Of a stretch of DNA of 51,282 bases, positions 39,198 to 47,115 are shown one piece after another. Under the pieces are notes generated by a model, which was given only the letters and a program-made list of their open reading frames with translations, was not told the DNA's origin and ran no database searches. Positions within the stretch are counted from its first letter, which is position 1, and each line of letters begins with the position of its first letter. Origin of the DNA: a virus; IMG/VR virus record IMGVR_UViG_3300028610_001208, positions 1 to 51,282 of that record. The stretch is one strand, 5' to 3'. The translations under genes were made by a program, and so were the position numbers.

Positions 39198-40397
39198 TCA
39201 GAGTCCGATCGTCGCAAGGTCTTCTTCGCGCTGATCCGCGGTCGAGGGCTTCGATGCGCCCTTCCGCTTCATGAATTCCCGCACGACGGCGTGGGCGGCG
39301 GAGACCGAGTCTTCAGGATTGATCTTGGTCGGAATGCTTCGCCCTCGCGTTTTAATTACCCCGCGTCGTTTCGAAACCTCTGTAGTGGCTTTTCCGCGAG
39401 CCATTTTTTCAACCTGCTCGGGCCAGTTGCCCGCAGCTGCGCGCCTCAGAATCTCTTGTTGAGACAGGCTTTCTCCGCCCTCGAGCACGCCCGGCAGTCG
39501 CACGGCCGTTCTCGCGAGTTCGTGTCTCGCCTTGAATGCGTCTGAGTCACGGCTGAGATCGCGCAATGAGCCCTTGCCCAGTACGTCCTCCCATTCTGGT
39601 CCCATGCCCGAGATCATGTGGTCGAACTGCTGAGCGGCATACTCGCTCCGCATTTGCGCCACCTGCTCGCGCATGACCTCCAGATCGTTCCGAAGCAGTT
39701 TAGACTCACGCAACGCCGTATTCGCGACCTTGACGAGCTGCTCGGTGACCTGGCGGCTCTCGCCGTCGCCGTACAGTGAATCCTCGTCGCCCGTAGGCAT
39801 CTTGAATTCGCCGACTTCATCGGACGACGGTTCCTTGGCAGCGGGTTTCGCGCTGCCGTTTTTCTTTGTCTCATCCCCTTCGTCGGTCTCTGCGCCGCCG
39901 CCCTTAGCCTGAAGCTCCCCGAATCGCTTGGCCATACGGACCTCGGCGACGTTCAGGAATGATTCGAGTGCCCCGGGCGTGGCGAATTTGTCCAGCGTCT
40001 CGGCGTCGAGGCCCATGTGTGCCCCGCGCAGTGCGAGCGCCTCCCACTCGCCGCCTTCTGTGTCCGCGTCCTCGCCGGTCGTGGCCTCTCCGCCGCCGGC
40101 CGCCGCATCGACGATCTCGACGATCGGTCCGTCTTCGGCGTCGGTCGCGGCGCCGTCGCCCTCCGTGCTGGGCCCGAAAAGAGCATTGGCGATGTCCTCC
40201 GATCGCCCGGCCGCGAAGTCGGCCGCCGACTTGCCGTCCGACGATCCGCCGCGAGCGCTGTCCAGGTCTTCCTCGAATGCGCCCGGAACGGTCTTGAAGT
40301 CCGATTCTTTCGGGGCCGTGACAGTAGCCGCGGCCTTCGGGGGATCCTTTGCTGCCGCGGGCTTGGCGGCCGGTTTCTTCGCTGCCTTCTTTGCCAT
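39198..40397 (-). CDS. Scaffolding protein
   Basis: This 399-residue protein immediately precedes the capsid gene. It has a Lys/Ala/Pro-rich start, an acidic low-complexity region (residues ~80-200), a helical coiled segment (residues ~215-260, VTEQLVKVANTALRESKLLRNDLEVM) and a basic helical C-terminus (residues ~330-399). This acidic-middle, basic-end composition and location are typical of capsid scaffolds, whose C-terminus binds the shell. No sequence family is assigned. Confidence 0.75.
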   Translation of the reverse strand: MAKKAAKKPAAKPAAAKDPPKAAATVTAPKESDFKTVPGAFEEDLDSARGGSSDGKSAADFAAGRSEDIANALFGPSTEGDGAATDAEDGPIVEIVDAAAGGGEATTGEDADTEGGEWEALALRGAHMGLDAETLDKFATPGALESFLNVAEVRMAKRFGELQAKGGGAETDEGDETKKNGSAKPAAKEPSSDEVGEFKMPTGDEDSLYGDGESRQVTEQLVKVANTALRESKLLRNDLEVMREQVAQMRSEYAAQQFDHMISGMGPEWEDVLGKGSLRDLSRDSDAFKARHELARTAVRLPGVLEGGESLSQQEILRRAAAGNWPEQVEKMARGKATTEVSKRRGVIKTRGRSIPTKINPEDSVSAAHAVVREFMKRKGASKPSTADQREEDLATIGL

Positions 40398-40414
40398 AGT
40401 CGTGTTCCTTCTTG

Positions 40415-40687
40415 CTATGATCCTGCGCCCAGTTCCTCAAATACGGAGACCGAAGACACGGTCCCACCGAACGCGATCGTCCGTAGCGATGGTGCGCCCA
40501 GCTCCCGATCCTCGAATACCATCGGGCTGCCGTCCTTCATGAGTATCTCGTCTGTCCCGACGCCTAACCGCACGGTCGCCGTATCGTTGCCCATGGCCAC
40601 CAGCGTCGCGCGGCGGCACGTCGCCGCAAAGGTGTGACTGCTTCCCCCTGTGACCTTCGTCAATTTGATCGTTGTCGGTGCCGCCAT
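40415..40687 (-). CDS. Small beta-domain protein, paralogue of spike C-terminus (copy 2, 90 aa)
   Basis: Homologous along its length to the neighbour at 40691 and to the last ~80 residues of the tail spike (29303 gene): TKVTGGSSHTF, CRRATLVAMGNDTATV, KDGSPMVFEDREL, AFGGTVSSVSVFEEL. All three share one Cys followed by a VAMGNDTxT core. As free-standing genes between scaffold and portal they may form a small multimeric virion part such as a decoration or neck protein. GGGAGC precedes the start. Confidence 0.75.
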   Translation of the reverse strand: MAAPTTIKLTKVTGGSSHTFAATCRRATLVAMGNDTATVRLGVGTDEILMKDGSPMVFEDRELGAPSLRTIAFGGTVSSVSVFEELGAGS

Positions 40688-40690
40688 GAT

Positions 40691-40957
40691 CTATGCTCCC
40701 GCCCCGAGGTGCTCGACGACCGAGATCGTGGCCGCGGTGAACGTTCCGCCGAAGGTCAGCGTCTTGCCGCCAAGTTCACGGTCTTCGAAGCTAATCGGCG
40801 TCCCGTCCTTGAGCAACGGAGCGTCGCCGCCGATGCTGATCGTCATCGTGTCGTTGCCGACTGCGGTGATCGTGACCTTTCGGCAGGTGTCCTGCAGTAC
40901 ATGAGCCCCGCCCGCGGTCACGGTCGTAAAGAACAGATTTGCCGGAACTGTTGCCAC
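40691..40957 (-). CDS. Small beta-domain protein, paralogue of spike C-terminus (copy 1, 88 aa)
   Basis: GTG start at 40957 with AATAGGAGTACGTC upstream. The product shares TVTAGGAHVL, C-R-K-V-T-I, VGNDTMTISIGGDAPLLKDG, FEDRELGG and LTFGGT with copy 2 and with the spike C-terminus; the block GGDAPLLKDG is identical to the spike. Three bases separate it from copy 2, so the pair is a tandem duplication. Function unknown; presumably a virion component. Confidence 0.75.
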   Translation of the reverse strand: MATVPANLFFTTVTAGGAHVLQDTCRKVTITAVGNDTMTISIGGDAPLLKDGTPISFEDRELGGKTLTFGGTFTAATISVVEHLGAGA

Positions 40958-40966
40958 GACGTACTC

Positions 40967-41410
40967 CTATTTGTTCCGCGGCGACGCGGTCACCGACTGC
41001 TTGTTGAACAGGCCCATGGCGCGGCAGTACTGATCCTGATGCCGCTGCGACGTAAACTTCGGCTCGCCGTGACGATCGAAATCACAGCTCACCCCATGCT
41101 TGGCGAGCAGCTTCTGGGCATCTGGAACCTGTGACGCCAGCACGCCGCTCATCGTGGCCTGCATCGGCCAGAGCTTCTCGCGACGGATACGAGGCGCAGC
41201 CGCATTCCACTCCTCCATTGGATCCGGCGCCATGGGCTCGGTGGCGGGAGACGTCGGAACGCCGAGTTCGCCGCCCTCTGCGCAGTAGTTCCTGTAGAGC
41301 CGAACCCTTCCGTCGGCGACAGACTTCACGAACTGCGGAGCGCGGCCCAGCGGGAATTCGTGTTCCTCCAGGTCGCTGCCGTCCGTTCTGGTGTAGCAAT
41401 AGGTGCTCAT
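40967..41410 (-). CDS. FmdB-like phage protein without zinc ligands (147 aa)
   Basis: The start overlaps the portal stop (ATGA). N-terminus YCYTRTDGSDLEEHEFPLGRAP resembles the FmdB-type zinc ribbon (Y.Y.C..C...E..F), but the paired Cys are absent, so no zinc site is expected. The middle has KLWPMQATMSGVLASQVPDAQKLLAKHGVSCDF and the end RHQDQYCRAMGLFNK, a pattern I know from uncharacterised genes beside phage portal and capsid genes. It may be a structural accessory. Confidence 0.7.
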   Translation of the reverse strand: MSTYCYTRTDGSDLEEHEFPLGRAPQFVKSVADGRVRLYRNYCAEGGELGVPTSPATEPMAPDPMEEWNAAAPRIRREKLWPMQATMSGVLASQVPDAQKLLAKHGVSCDFDRHGEPKFTSQRHQDQYCRAMGLFNKQSVTASPRNK

Positions 41411-43194
41411 GCCGACAACCTCGCTCCGCCGGTTGATCGTGTCAAGGCCGCTTGCTCCGACGGTTGGGGATTTCCGCCCAGCAGCGTGTTCGACAGGATT
41501 CCGACGTTATTAGACTTCGAGGCCCCGGGTAGCGATGTCCGTATTTCCCGCCGGGTCGTGGTCGGGCTCTTGGCCGGCAGCTCGCCGTGCGGCTTCTGGT
41601 CGAAGCGGCCGGGCTCTTGGAACTTGATGATCTCCAGCAGCTCCGGTGTGTTCGTGTATTCGGCTATAACCTCGAACAGTCGCTGCGTGTCGATCCTGAA
41701 ACTCGGGTCGACCGCGGAGAGCTGAATGGCCTTGTCGACGGCCTTCATGACGATGTCGACGGTCTGGGCCGGGCTCTTGTCGCGGGTACTGAACGACACG
41801 ACGTCGATGTTGTGTTGGTAGAACTTGCCGACCTGCTCTGACGCCTTCCAGCGGAAACTCACCGTTCGATCGTCGAATCCGGATTCGAGCTGCAAGAGTA
41901 TGTCGCGGTTGGGGTCGGAGTAGAGAATGAATCCGACGTCGTTCACGACCTGCTTCACGAAGCTCTCGTACTTCTCCATCATGGCCTCGGCGCGGCGAGA
42001 GGCGTTCACGTTGAGGATCTGATCCTGGGTCGCGGTGTCGGACTGCGGAGAGATCCCGCCGAGTAGATCGAGGTTACCCGCGTTGTCACTGAACATCTGC
42101 TTGATCTGCAGGAACATGACCAGCGACTCCTGGGCTATACCCCCGAGCTTCGCCTCGCGCGTGGACTCGGGTCGATCGCTGCGTATCATTTCGCCGTCCA
42201 CGGCGTCGACAATGCGCTTGGCGTCGTCCCCGGCCCCGGGCGCGAAGACCCCGATGGTTTTCTGTCGCTCCGCCTGATCAATGATCTTGTTCAGCAGGCG
42301 ATTCGCCACATGGTGCAGGTCGAGCCACAGCGAGGCCGGCGGCAGGGGCATGACCTGATCCGGGACGTCGTTGAAAAACAGACGCCGGTACGGTCCGCCC
42401 TCAAGGCCCTCCCACTTGTAGGAGTCCAGTTCCTCGTCGTCGAACCCCTCTTCGACTTCGGGGATGGTCACGATCGTGTTGATCGACGTGATGTAGACGT
42501 CCCACAGATCGATGAACTTGCGGTAGGGCTCGATGTATCCCTGGCCCCTGGAAAGCGTTGACGGGTCTTGCACGCCGCCTCGGGACAGGTCTTTGTGTTC
42601 TGTAGGCTTCAGTCGGTGCGTCTTGCGCCCGAACAGCTTCGAGTCCATCAGCTCCTCGAAGTCCATTCGGTACTTGTTGGCGAACCACGAGCACTGGTTC
42701 CATCGCTTGGCCGTCATGTCCTGGCACCAGTCGTGGGCGCCGATACGCTGAACGAACGGCGCACCGCCGTTACGGAACATGCCGGACAGGTGCTCTTCGA
42801 CCGCGGGGTTCGCCCCGACCTGGACGATGCCCTGCGACATGAGTGCGTCCTTCGCCACCATCTCGAATTCGGCGCCGATGTCCATCTCCTTATTGGCCGC
42901 GAGGATCGACTGCTTAAGCAGGTAGCCCTCCGTCACCAGCCTCTTGTCCAGGCTCTGCGGGGTCTTGACTACGATCCCAGGCGGGCGCGCGGCCATGAGC
43001 CGGGTGTAGATGCCGATCGCCTCTTCGATCAGATTGAGCGGCACCGCCTCGCGGCGCTCATTGCCGTACCACTGGCCGACGTATTCGGACAAGGTCTCGA
43101 GCTGCACGGCCCGAAACGGCGCCAGGACGTGAAAGGATTCGCGGATGGCGTTCCGCAATCGCTTGACGTGTACTTTGATTCTCTTGCGGGGCAC
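41407..43194 (-). CDS. Portal protein
   Basis: The 595-residue product lies between the large terminase and the capsid genes. It shows the features of podovirus-type portals: an alpha/beta N-terminal body, a long helix-rich central part (SLWLDLHHVANRLLNKIIDQAERQK, IAQESLVMFLQIKQMFSDNAGNLDLLGG with SDTATQDQI), and a less conserved C-terminal crown region (residues ~530-595). Twelve copies would form the DNA entry channel. Family identity is by pattern and position. Confidence 0.8.
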   Translation of the reverse strand: MPRKRIKVHVKRLRNAIRESFHVLAPFRAVQLETLSEYVGQWYGNERREAVPLNLIEEAIGIYTRLMAARPPGIVVKTPQSLDKRLVTEGYLLKQSILAANKEMDIGAEFEMVAKDALMSQGIVQVGANPAVEEHLSGMFRNGGAPFVQRIGAHDWCQDMTAKRWNQCSWFANKYRMDFEELMDSKLFGRKTHRLKPTEHKDLSRGGVQDPSTLSRGQGYIEPYRKFIDLWDVYITSINTIVTIPEVEEGFDDEELDSYKWEGLEGGPYRRLFFNDVPDQVMPLPPASLWLDLHHVANRLLNKIIDQAERQKTIGVFAPGAGDDAKRIVDAVDGEMIRSDRPESTREAKLGGIAQESLVMFLQIKQMFSDNAGNLDLLGGISPQSDTATQDQILNVNASRRAEAMMEKYESFVKQVVNDVGFILYSDPNRDILLQLESGFDDRTVSFRWKASEQVGKFYQHNIDVVSFSTRDKSPAQTVDIVMKAVDKAIQLSAVDPSFRIDTQRLFEVIAEYTNTPELLEIIKFQEPGRFDQKPHGELPAKSPTTTRREIRTSLPGASKSNNVGILSNTLLGGNPQPSEQAALTRSTGGARLSA

Positions 43195-43197
43195 GGT

Positions 43198-43566
43198 CTA
43201 TGCCTCGTACAGGAACCATCTCAGGGCGCAGGCGGCGGTATCAGCCTTGGCGGTCGGGGCCACTGCCGATAGCTTGCCCATGATGAACTCGCCGGGCAGC
43301 AGTTTGGCGAACGCAGTCTCCACTGTCGCGGCGAACAGCTCGATGAAGTTCGTGGCGTCCAGGTTCTTGGCGAAGAACCAGCCGGGGCTGGCGACGTCCC
43401 CCATGTCGATCGCCGTCTCCGTGGTAGCGATATCCTGGACCCCGTCGACGTACTTGGTCACCGCGGTGTTGGCTAAGTCGAACGTGACGCCGGCCTCGCT
43501 GATCGCCTGGACGATCGACGATTCATCAACGGAGATGCTCGCTGTGACTGTGACTTCGTTGGCCAT
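43198..43566 (-). CDS. Minor structural protein (122 aa)
   Basis: The start at 43566 follows AGGAGCGG and lies within the last 41 bases of the terminase gene. The product is beta-rich (GWFFAKNLDATNFIELFAA, LPGEFIMGKLS, ACALRWFLYEA), a pattern I recall from small genes between terminase and portal in environmental phages. It may be a head or connector component; no name assigned. Confidence 0.65.
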   Translation of the reverse strand: MANEVTVTASISVDESSIVQAISEAGVTFDLANTAVTKYVDGVQDIATTETAIDMGDVASPGWFFAKNLDATNFIELFAATVETAFAKLLPGEFIMGKLSAVAPTAKADTAACALRWFLYEA

Positions 43567-45373
43567 TTGATCCGCTCCTGATTCCCGGTCGTTGAGTCCA
43601 AGATCGTCCACTCGCCAGCCGTTGCGCAGCCGAGCGCGCCGCTTGTCGGCCGGCCATACTGAGCACCGAGAGCCCGCTGGTCGAGCCGTCGGTCCCGGTT
43701 GTATCGTTTCCCAAGTCCCGTTGCAAGCACAAATTAGCTAAGGCGGCGCCGATCACGCGGTCGCCGTGTGATTCTCGGGCCTGGGACGGGTCTTCGGCGT
43801 CCTCGGCCCGGGAGTGACTGACCTTGTCGCCCTTCTCGTGGCGGTAGTACCGAAGCTCCTCGATGGCCGCGCGGTCGCGCATGATGAAGGTTCGAAGCAT
43901 CAGAGCCTCGGCCAGTTGAAGCAGCAGGCTCCGCTTGGTGGTCGGGCTGCTCCACCAGCCCGGGACTTGTAACATGCGCTTATGCCTAGACTTATCGTCC
44001 TCCTTCTGACGCATGTACATGCGGTGGTAGCCTAGTGTGGCGACCGAGTCGATGAACATACCGCCGGCGCCGTTGGCCTCGGGGACGATCAAAGCCCCCT
44101 CTTCTCCTGGGACTCTGAACCAGCGGGCGAGCGCGACCACGATTCGGGCGAAATCCCCGGGCTGCACGCCGTTGACGGCGAGTGCCAGTACCTGATCACC
44201 GGTGACCAGGTCGGTACCGACGATGGTGGAGTTGCTGGCCCCGGTCCCCGACGGGTCTTTGGTGCCCAAGGCGATGTCACATCCGAACGCAATGTCGTGC
44301 CCGACGGGCGGTCGGTCGGCGTAGAGGTTGACCCAGAGCTTGACCATGCCGTCGGGGTGGGCCACGAACCGCTTGGGCTCGGCCGTGATGTTGTCGAATT
44401 CGAGGTTCCCGGTCAGCCAGGGCGGGTGCGCGGTGTTCTCGAGCAGGTCGGCCACCATATCCGGGTCGAAGAACGAGAAATCTGAGCCGTGGAAGTCGAT
44501 GTCCAGTTCCTGGGCGATCTCCTGAACGCTGCCGGCACGCTTGCACTCGCCGTCGTACCAGGGTGACCGCGGCTTGCCCGCGGCGTCGTGGTACAGGCCC
44601 TCCGCCTTCCGCGGATGGTTGATCCAGTGGACCTTGCGAACGAATCGCTCTGAGTCGTGCGAGATGTCGAAAAACGCGTTTCCGGCCCCCTTGGGCGTAC
44701 TCGGCATGAGCCGGCACGGGGTGTTGTCGCGGGTGGCGCGCAGCACCTCGTACGCGTTCTTCACCGCCGCCAGTTCGTCGAGCAAATGGGCCGTGCGCCG
44801 CCCACCACGTCCCAGGTCGCCGTTGGTCGACTCGCCGTCGATCACACAGCCGTTGCGCGGGTTGCCAAAATGCAGGTTGGCGCGGTTGTAGACCGGACGC
44901 AGCCACTTCGGCTGCTTCTCGAACAGGTAGTCGAGCTTCCACATCAGCGAGTCGGGGTCGTCCGTCTTGTCGACCAGCGCCTCTTTTCGAGAGGCGAGCA
45001 TGAACGACTTCTCGTCCGCGAATTGGAAGAAATGGGCGATTCCCAGCAGGCAGATCCAGGTGAGGCCCATATCGCGCGACTTCGGCCAGATCCCGTCGTG
45101 GTGGCCGATGCAGTTGAATACGTCGGCGAATATCTGATCTTGGAACCCGTAGGTCACGAACGGCTGACGGCTCGACTCGCGGCGGGGGTCGAAGGTGAAG
45201 ACGAAGGTGTTGATCCAGAACAGGGGGTCGCGCTTGCACGCGATCCACAGCTCCTCGGCGGCGCTCGACGACTCGTAGCCGCGGGCGGTGACGGCCTTGC
45301 GGTACCGGACGTTAGCCTCGTAGTCCTTGGGCACCCGGCGGTAGTACGGCAGATTATCGAGGGTGAGGATCAC
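43526..45373 (-). CDS. terL: Terminase large subunit
   Basis: A GTG start (45373) gives 615 residues. The ATPase has KSRDMGLTW (residues 98-106), a variant Walker A, and the acidic pair in AHLLDEL (D199, E200) as Walker B. The nuclease domain has D366 in FGCDIALG, E432 in PEANG and an HGDRVIGAALAN segment near residue 550, the RNase H-like metal site. It pumps and cuts phage DNA at packaging. Packaging type (headful or cohesive) cannot be read from the sequence. The last ~45 residues are low-complexity and overlap the next gene. Confidence 0.92.
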   Translation of the reverse strand: MILTLDNLPYYRRVPKDYEANVRYRKAVTARGYESSSAAEELWIACKRDPLFWINTFVFTFDPRRESSRQPFVTYGFQDQIFADVFNCIGHHDGIWPKSRDMGLTWICLLGIAHFFQFADEKSFMLASRKEALVDKTDDPDSLMWKLDYLFEKQPKWLRPVYNRANLHFGNPRNGCVIDGESTNGDLGRGGRRTAHLLDELAAVKNAYEVLRATRDNTPCRLMPSTPKGAGNAFFDISHDSERFVRKVHWINHPRKAEGLYHDAAGKPRSPWYDGECKRAGSVQEIAQELDIDFHGSDFSFFDPDMVADLLENTAHPPWLTGNLEFDNITAEPKRFVAHPDGMVKLWVNLYADRPPVGHDIAFGCDIALGTKDPSGTGASNSTIVGTDLVTGDQVLALAVNGVQPGDFARIVVALARWFRVPGEEGALIVPEANGAGGMFIDSVATLGYHRMYMRQKEDDKSRHKRMLQVPGWWSSPTTKRSLLLQLAEALMLRTFIMRDRAAIEELRYYRHEKGDKVSHSRAEDAEDPSQARESHGDRVIGAALANLCLQRDLGNDTTGTDGSTSGLSVLSMAGRQAARSAAQRLASGRSWTQRPGIRSGSNGQRSHSHSEHLR

Positions 45374-45551
45374 AGGGGGCCACTTCCGTCATGGTGTCGA
45401 CCTCGATCGTGCCCGTATTGCCGCAGAGCCCGCAGTCGAGAGCGGCGTTTTCGCGCGTGGAGAGCCCCATGCACCTGGGGCACACGCGGTCCTGCCGGTC
45501 GTGGACGAAGGCCCGCGTCTCGCTCTCGTGTGGTTCGATGTGGATGATCAT
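45354..45551 (-). CDS. Small zinc-ribbon protein (65 aa)
   Basis: The start at 45551 overlaps the previous stop (ATGA). Two pairs, C-x2-C (CPRCMG) and C-x2-C (CGLCGNTG), are the signature of a DnaJ-like CxxCxG half-finger pair binding one zinc. The end overlaps the terminase start by 20 bases. It may assist terminase or be a small regulator; position is the only clue. Confidence 0.7.
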   Translation of the reverse strand: MIIHIEPHESETRAFVHDRQDRVCPRCMGLSTRENAALDCGLCGNTGTIEVDTMTEVAPCDPHPR

Positions 45552-45817
45552 ACGTCGCCCACTTCCTGGAGATCGACGATCCTGAGAACGCACGGCGTGG
45601 GGATCGTCATGTCGCCGCAGCCTTGTTCTTCCGTGTGTTTCGTGGCCTTTGCAACGTGCGGCACGATCACTTTTGAATTCTCATCGTCGACTACGAGCCA
45701 CCCAACTGACCGGCACACTTGTCGCTCCGGGCTCTCCACATGCCCTATTTCTTCCCAGTTGGATGCACAACCAAAACTGTCCACCCACTCAATTAGGACG
45801 AGCCGCTGTGTCGTCAT
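45548..45817 (-). CDS. Hypothetical protein (89 aa)
   Basis: Coupled on both sides by ATGA overlaps. The sequence (RLVLIEWVDSFGC..NWEEI, SVGWLVVDDENSKVIVPHVA) is that of a small beta-barrel-like phage protein found in many genomes, of unknown function. Confidence 0.75.
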   Translation of the reverse strand: MTTQRLVLIEWVDSFGCASNWEEIGHVESPERQVCRSVGWLVVDDENSKVIVPHVAKATKHTEEQGCGDMTIPTPCVLRIVDLQEVGDV

Positions 45818-46512
45818 GCTTCCCAGTCCTCGTCCGGCTCATCGTGGGAGCCGGGGACCGCCGGAACCAGATCCGGTGTCCGGTCTATTGCCGACCTAAG
45901 TCTATCCTCCGCCTGCTGTTGCGTCTCTTCCTCTCCGAATTTGTCCAGAATCTTGTCCAGCTCCGCCAGTTCCTCGCGGCCGTCGTCGTTGCCGCCCACG
46001 CCGTCCTCGACCTGGGTGCGGCTCGGAAGCCGCTTCGGCCAGATCGTGCGCATGAACTCCGTCAGGTTGCCGACGCTCAATCTTACCCAGCATAACAACC
46101 CCCAGGCCCCGGGGCTAGGTGCGTCGGTGGCCACCAGGTCACTCAGTGCGAAATTGTCGAACACCCAGTCGACGGCCCTGGCACTGGTACAGCTCTGCCG
46201 GTCCTCGAAATCCGACTTCTCGCAGGTCGGAAACTTGTATAGGAACGTCGAACCGCGTCCTGGCGGCGGCTTATCCTTGGCCTCGGAGGCTCGGGCCTCA
46301 ATCTGCAACGCCCCGTCCTCAATGTGGTACCGGTACTCTTCGCACGCTATTTCGTGGGCCTGCTGAGAGGTCTTGCCCTCCAGCTTCTCAATCAGGGTCC
46401 GGCGCTTCGCGAAGTCGTGGAAGAGCGTACCGCCGCAGGCCACGATCCGGGCTCGGACGTCCCCGCGAGAGAGCTTAGTCAGGTCTTCGGTTTGCGTCTC
46501 GCTTTCGGTCAT
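45814..46512 (-). CDS. Candidate terminase small subunit (232 aa)
   Basis: Located a short way upstream of the large subunit in the same direction. The central part (ARAVDWVFDNFALSDLVATDAPSPGAWGLLCWVRLSVGNLTEFMRTIWPKRLPSR) recurs, as I recall, just ahead of large terminase genes in similar phages. The N-terminus is helical (LSRGDVRARIVACGGTLFHDFAKRRTLIEKL), as a DNA-binding domain would be, and the tail is acidic. The small-subunit role is inferred from position. Confidence 0.5.
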   Translation of the reverse strand: MTESETQTEDLTKLSRGDVRARIVACGGTLFHDFAKRRTLIEKLEGKTSQQAHEIACEEYRYHIEDGALQIEARASEAKDKPPPGRGSTFLYKFPTCEKSDFEDRQSCTSARAVDWVFDNFALSDLVATDAPSPGAWGLLCWVRLSVGNLTEFMRTIWPKRLPSRTQVEDGVGGNDDGREELAELDKILDKFGEEETQQQAEDRLRSAIDRTPDLVPAVPGSHDEPDEDWEA

Positions 46513-46706
46513 CGGCCCAATGCCTCGCGGAAACCAGCAATGTCCGGAACCGGAACGGTATCAAGCTCGTCGCTCGGGCAACAGGCCAAACAAAGCCCCG
46601 TGAGAGAAACCGGTATTCCGTCCTCATCGTATCCGACCCGTGACCGGCCAAAGTCGTCGGCGCCATCCAGGACCATGCCGCACTGTTCGCATCGTAATTC
46701 AGCCAT
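46509..46706 (-). CDS. Small zinc-binding protein (65 aa)
   Basis: C-x2-C (CEQC) near the start and C-x2-C-C (CLACC) near residue 40 form a probable zinc ribbon in a 65-residue acidic protein. It overlaps the next gene by ATGA. The basic mini-gene at 46712-46822 precedes it. No family recognised. Confidence 0.7.
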   Translation of the reverse strand: MAELRCEQCGMVLDGADDFGRSRVGYDEDGIPVSLTGLCLACCPSDELDTVPVPDIAGFREALGR

Positions 46707-46711
46707 AGGCT

Positions 46712-46822
46712 TTACTCCTTCGCCGACCTCTTCTTCCTGGCCGCCTGCTTGACGACCGCGGCCTTCCGGGCCTTTCGAGCCTTTCGAGCCTTCACTCGTT
46801 TTGCTTTGGTGTGCACTGGCAT
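46712..46822 (-). CDS. Very basic mini-protein with KARKAR repeats (36 aa)
   Basis: AAAAAGGAGAGATCGCT is an excellent ribosome site for ATG 46822. The 36 residues include 17 Lys/Arg, with a tandem KAR unit (AARGCTCGA-type repeats at the DNA level) and an A-A-V-V-K-Q-A-A-R-K-K-R tail, resembling the C-terminal tail of histone H1. It may neutralise packaged DNA or bind RNA. The frame fills the gap between two genes of the same direction exactly. Confidence 0.6.
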   Translation of the reverse strand: MPVHTKAKRVKARKARKARKAAVVKQAARKKRSAKE

Positions 46823-46863
46823 AGCGATCTCTCCTTTTTGTGAGGTCTTCTGCAGCAATCGTT

Positions 46864-47103
46864 TCACATCTTCAGAAGCCTCGCGCCAACGACGTTTTCC
46901 ATGCTCATCACCAGATCACACTCAGACCGAGCCGCGTCGTCCCAAAAACCCACTAGCTTGATTGACCGCGGCCCGGTCCCCTCGAGGACCTGCCCTAAAG
47001 AATCCCAGACCATGTCGAACCCGAGACGCATCGTTTCCTCAGGACCGCATATCTCGGCCACGCCCTCGGTCTTGGTCCACAACTGTAGCTTCCACACTTC
47101 CAT
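46864..47103 (-). CDS. Hypothetical protein (79 aa)
   Basis: GAGGGTGTGAGACA precedes ATG 47103. It is a mixed alpha/beta acidic protein with several Trp residues and no recognised motif, placed between the glycosyltransferase and basic mini-protein genes. Confidence 0.65.
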   Translation of the reverse strand: MEVWKLQLWTKTEGVAEICGPEETMRLGFDMVWDSLGQVLEGTGPRSIKLVGFWDDAARSECDLVMSMENVVGARLLKM

Positions 47104-47115
47104 TGTCTCACACCC

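Noticed and set aside
38084-39274. 396-codon plus-strand frame opposite the major capsid gene
   Set aside because: Antisense shadow of the capsid gene with skewed composition (Val, Arg, Asp, His) and no family-like pattern.
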